Assembly (NCBI GenBank): GCA_046594105.1
Contig: JBKJQB010000138.1
Location: 1 to 6,303, forward strand
Length of the DNA stretch: 6,303 bases
DNA from: JBDSGC01 sp046594105
Lineage (GTDB): Bacteria > Acidobacteriota > Thermoanaerobaculia > Gp7-AA8
Direction of reading: 5' to 3'
Shown: in pieces, positions 6,052 to 6,303 of the stretch
Position numbering within the stretch: position 1 is the first letter of the stretch
Layout of the letters: every line of letters begins with the position of its first letter
Notes under the pieces: generated by a model
The model's database searches: none
What the model was told of the DNA's origin: nothing
The model's input: only the letters and a program-made list of their open reading frames with translations
Translations under genes and position numbers: made by a program

Positions 6052-6079
6052 ATTGTAAACGCCGACCGACAGGAGTCAA
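6052..6079 (-). promoter_or_regulatory. sigma-70-type promoter of the nuo operon
   Basis: On the minus strand a -35 box TTGACT (6079-6074) and a -10 box TACAAT (6057-6052) are separated by 16 nt. Each matches the TTGACA/TATAAT consensus at five of six positions. Transcription would start near 6045, giving a leader of about 20 nt before nuoA. It is the only good promoter seen, and the tight spacing downstream implies one transcript from nuoA through at least nuoK. Confidence 0.7.
6063..6071 (-). repeat. direct repeat TGTCGGTCG, copy inside promoter spacer
   Basis: The 9-nt word TGTCGGTCG (minus strand) lies between the -35 and -10 boxes. An identical copy is at 6104-6096, 33 bp upstream. Position suggests a possible operator; the word is short and may be chance. 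Confidence 0.4.
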
Positions 6080-6095
6080 CCATCGTGACGCGCTT

Positions 6096-6104
6096 CGACC
6101 GACA
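6096..6104 (-). repeat. direct repeat TGTCGGTCG, upstream copy
   Basis: This is the second exact copy of the 9-nt word, ending 16 nt upstream of the -35 box. The start-to-start distance of 33 bp is close to three helical turns, so a protein could contact both copies on the same face of the DNA. Confidence 0.4.
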
Positions 6105-6119
6105 TTCGTTGAAGAATTC

Positions 6120-6302
6120 TCAAAACAGACGGCGCTGAAAGCTCCAGCCGCTCTCTCCCACGCCTCTCCCCTGCACCAGCACCCGGATCTCGTCGCCGAT
6201 GCCATCCGGCAGCACCAGCCTCCGCGCCCGCTCCCGTGCGTCGAGCAACTCGATGGCCGCCTCGGGCGAGGCCACGGACCCTTCCAGCGGGACGAACAGC
6301 TC
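6120..6302 (-). CDS. C-terminal end of an unrecognised protein
   Basis: An open frame enters from the right edge and ends with TGA at 6122-6120, giving the last 60 residues of a protein. It begins E-L-F-V-P-L-E-G-S-V, has a charged helical stretch (A-A-I-E-L-L-D-A-R-E-R-A-R-R) and ends in a G-D-E-I-R-V-L-V-Q-G-R-G-V-G segment and W-S-F-Q-R-R-L-F. Codon third positions are mostly G or C, like the nuo genes. I do not recognise the family. The first residues recall the tail of valyl-tRNA synthetases, but the rest does not fit. It reads in the same direction as nuo; about 95 nt with the nuo promoter separate it from nuoA, and no clear terminator is seen. Confidence 0.5.
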   Translation of the reverse strand, partial: ELFVPLEGSVASPEAAIELLDARERARRLVLPDGIGDEIRVLVQGRGVGESGWSFQRRLF

Positions 6303-6303
6303 G

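Noticed and set aside
6080..6119. Intrinsic terminator between the unrecognised gene and the nuo promoter
   Set aside because: Only a 4-bp ATTC/GAAT hairpin is visible and no T-tract follows.
5675..6205. Upstream in-frame extension of nuoB to 518 residues
   Set aside because: The added part reads through nuoA in another frame and has no domain. The NuoB core begins at the ATG at 5674, which has a strong ribosome binding site.
1..6303. tRNA or rRNA genes, CRISPR arrays, insertion sequences
   Set aside because: No cloverleaf, no regularly spaced repeats and no transposase-like frame or terminal inverted repeats were seen. Nearly all of the window is nuo coding sequence.

Overview
The window holds the 5' part of a complex I (NADH:quinone oxidoreductase type) operon, all on the minus strand. 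Read from high to low coordinates it is nuoA, nuoB, nuoC, nuoD, nuoH, nuoI, nuoJ and the first 18 codons of nuoK, which runs off the window at base 1. A sigma-70-like promoter lies just upstream of nuoA. Beyond it, the 3' end of an unrecognised gene on the same strand occupies the right edge. The DNA is GC-rich and the proteins are of Gram-negative bacterial type. The gene order (A-B-C-D-H-I-J-K with separate C and D) and the fused modules suggest a deep-branching lineage such as Acidobacteriota, but this taxonomic guess is weak.

The genes are very tightly packed. nuoA/nuoB overlap by 10 bp, nuoD/nuoH by 4 bp (ATGA), nuoH/nuoI by 11 bp and nuoI/nuoJ by 4 bp (GTGA); nuoJ and nuoK are 4 nt apart. 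The nuoC/nuoD gap is 24 nt and carries a good ribosome binding site. The only larger gap inside the operon, about 61 nt between nuoB and nuoC, contains a 17-bp RNA stem-loop.

NuoB, C, D and I form the quinone-side arm with clusters N2, N6a and N6b. NuoA, H, J and K belong to the membrane arm. The NADH-input genes nuoE, nuoF and nuoG, which in many bacteria sit between nuoD and nuoH, are absent here because nuoD and nuoH overlap directly.

The most unusual point is that NuoB and NuoC both carry the same extra C-terminal module, attached through low-complexity linkers. It is a four-cysteine Fe-S-type domain (C-x2-C-x3-C-x17-C) preceded by a conserved P-[FW]-H-D ... E-R-M lead-in. The two copies are about 74% identical over 54 residues. 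Ordinary NuoB and NuoC end before such a module. Two tethered redox modules on the quinone arm, in an operon without a local NADH-input module, suggest extra or alternative electron entry into this complex; that role is inference.
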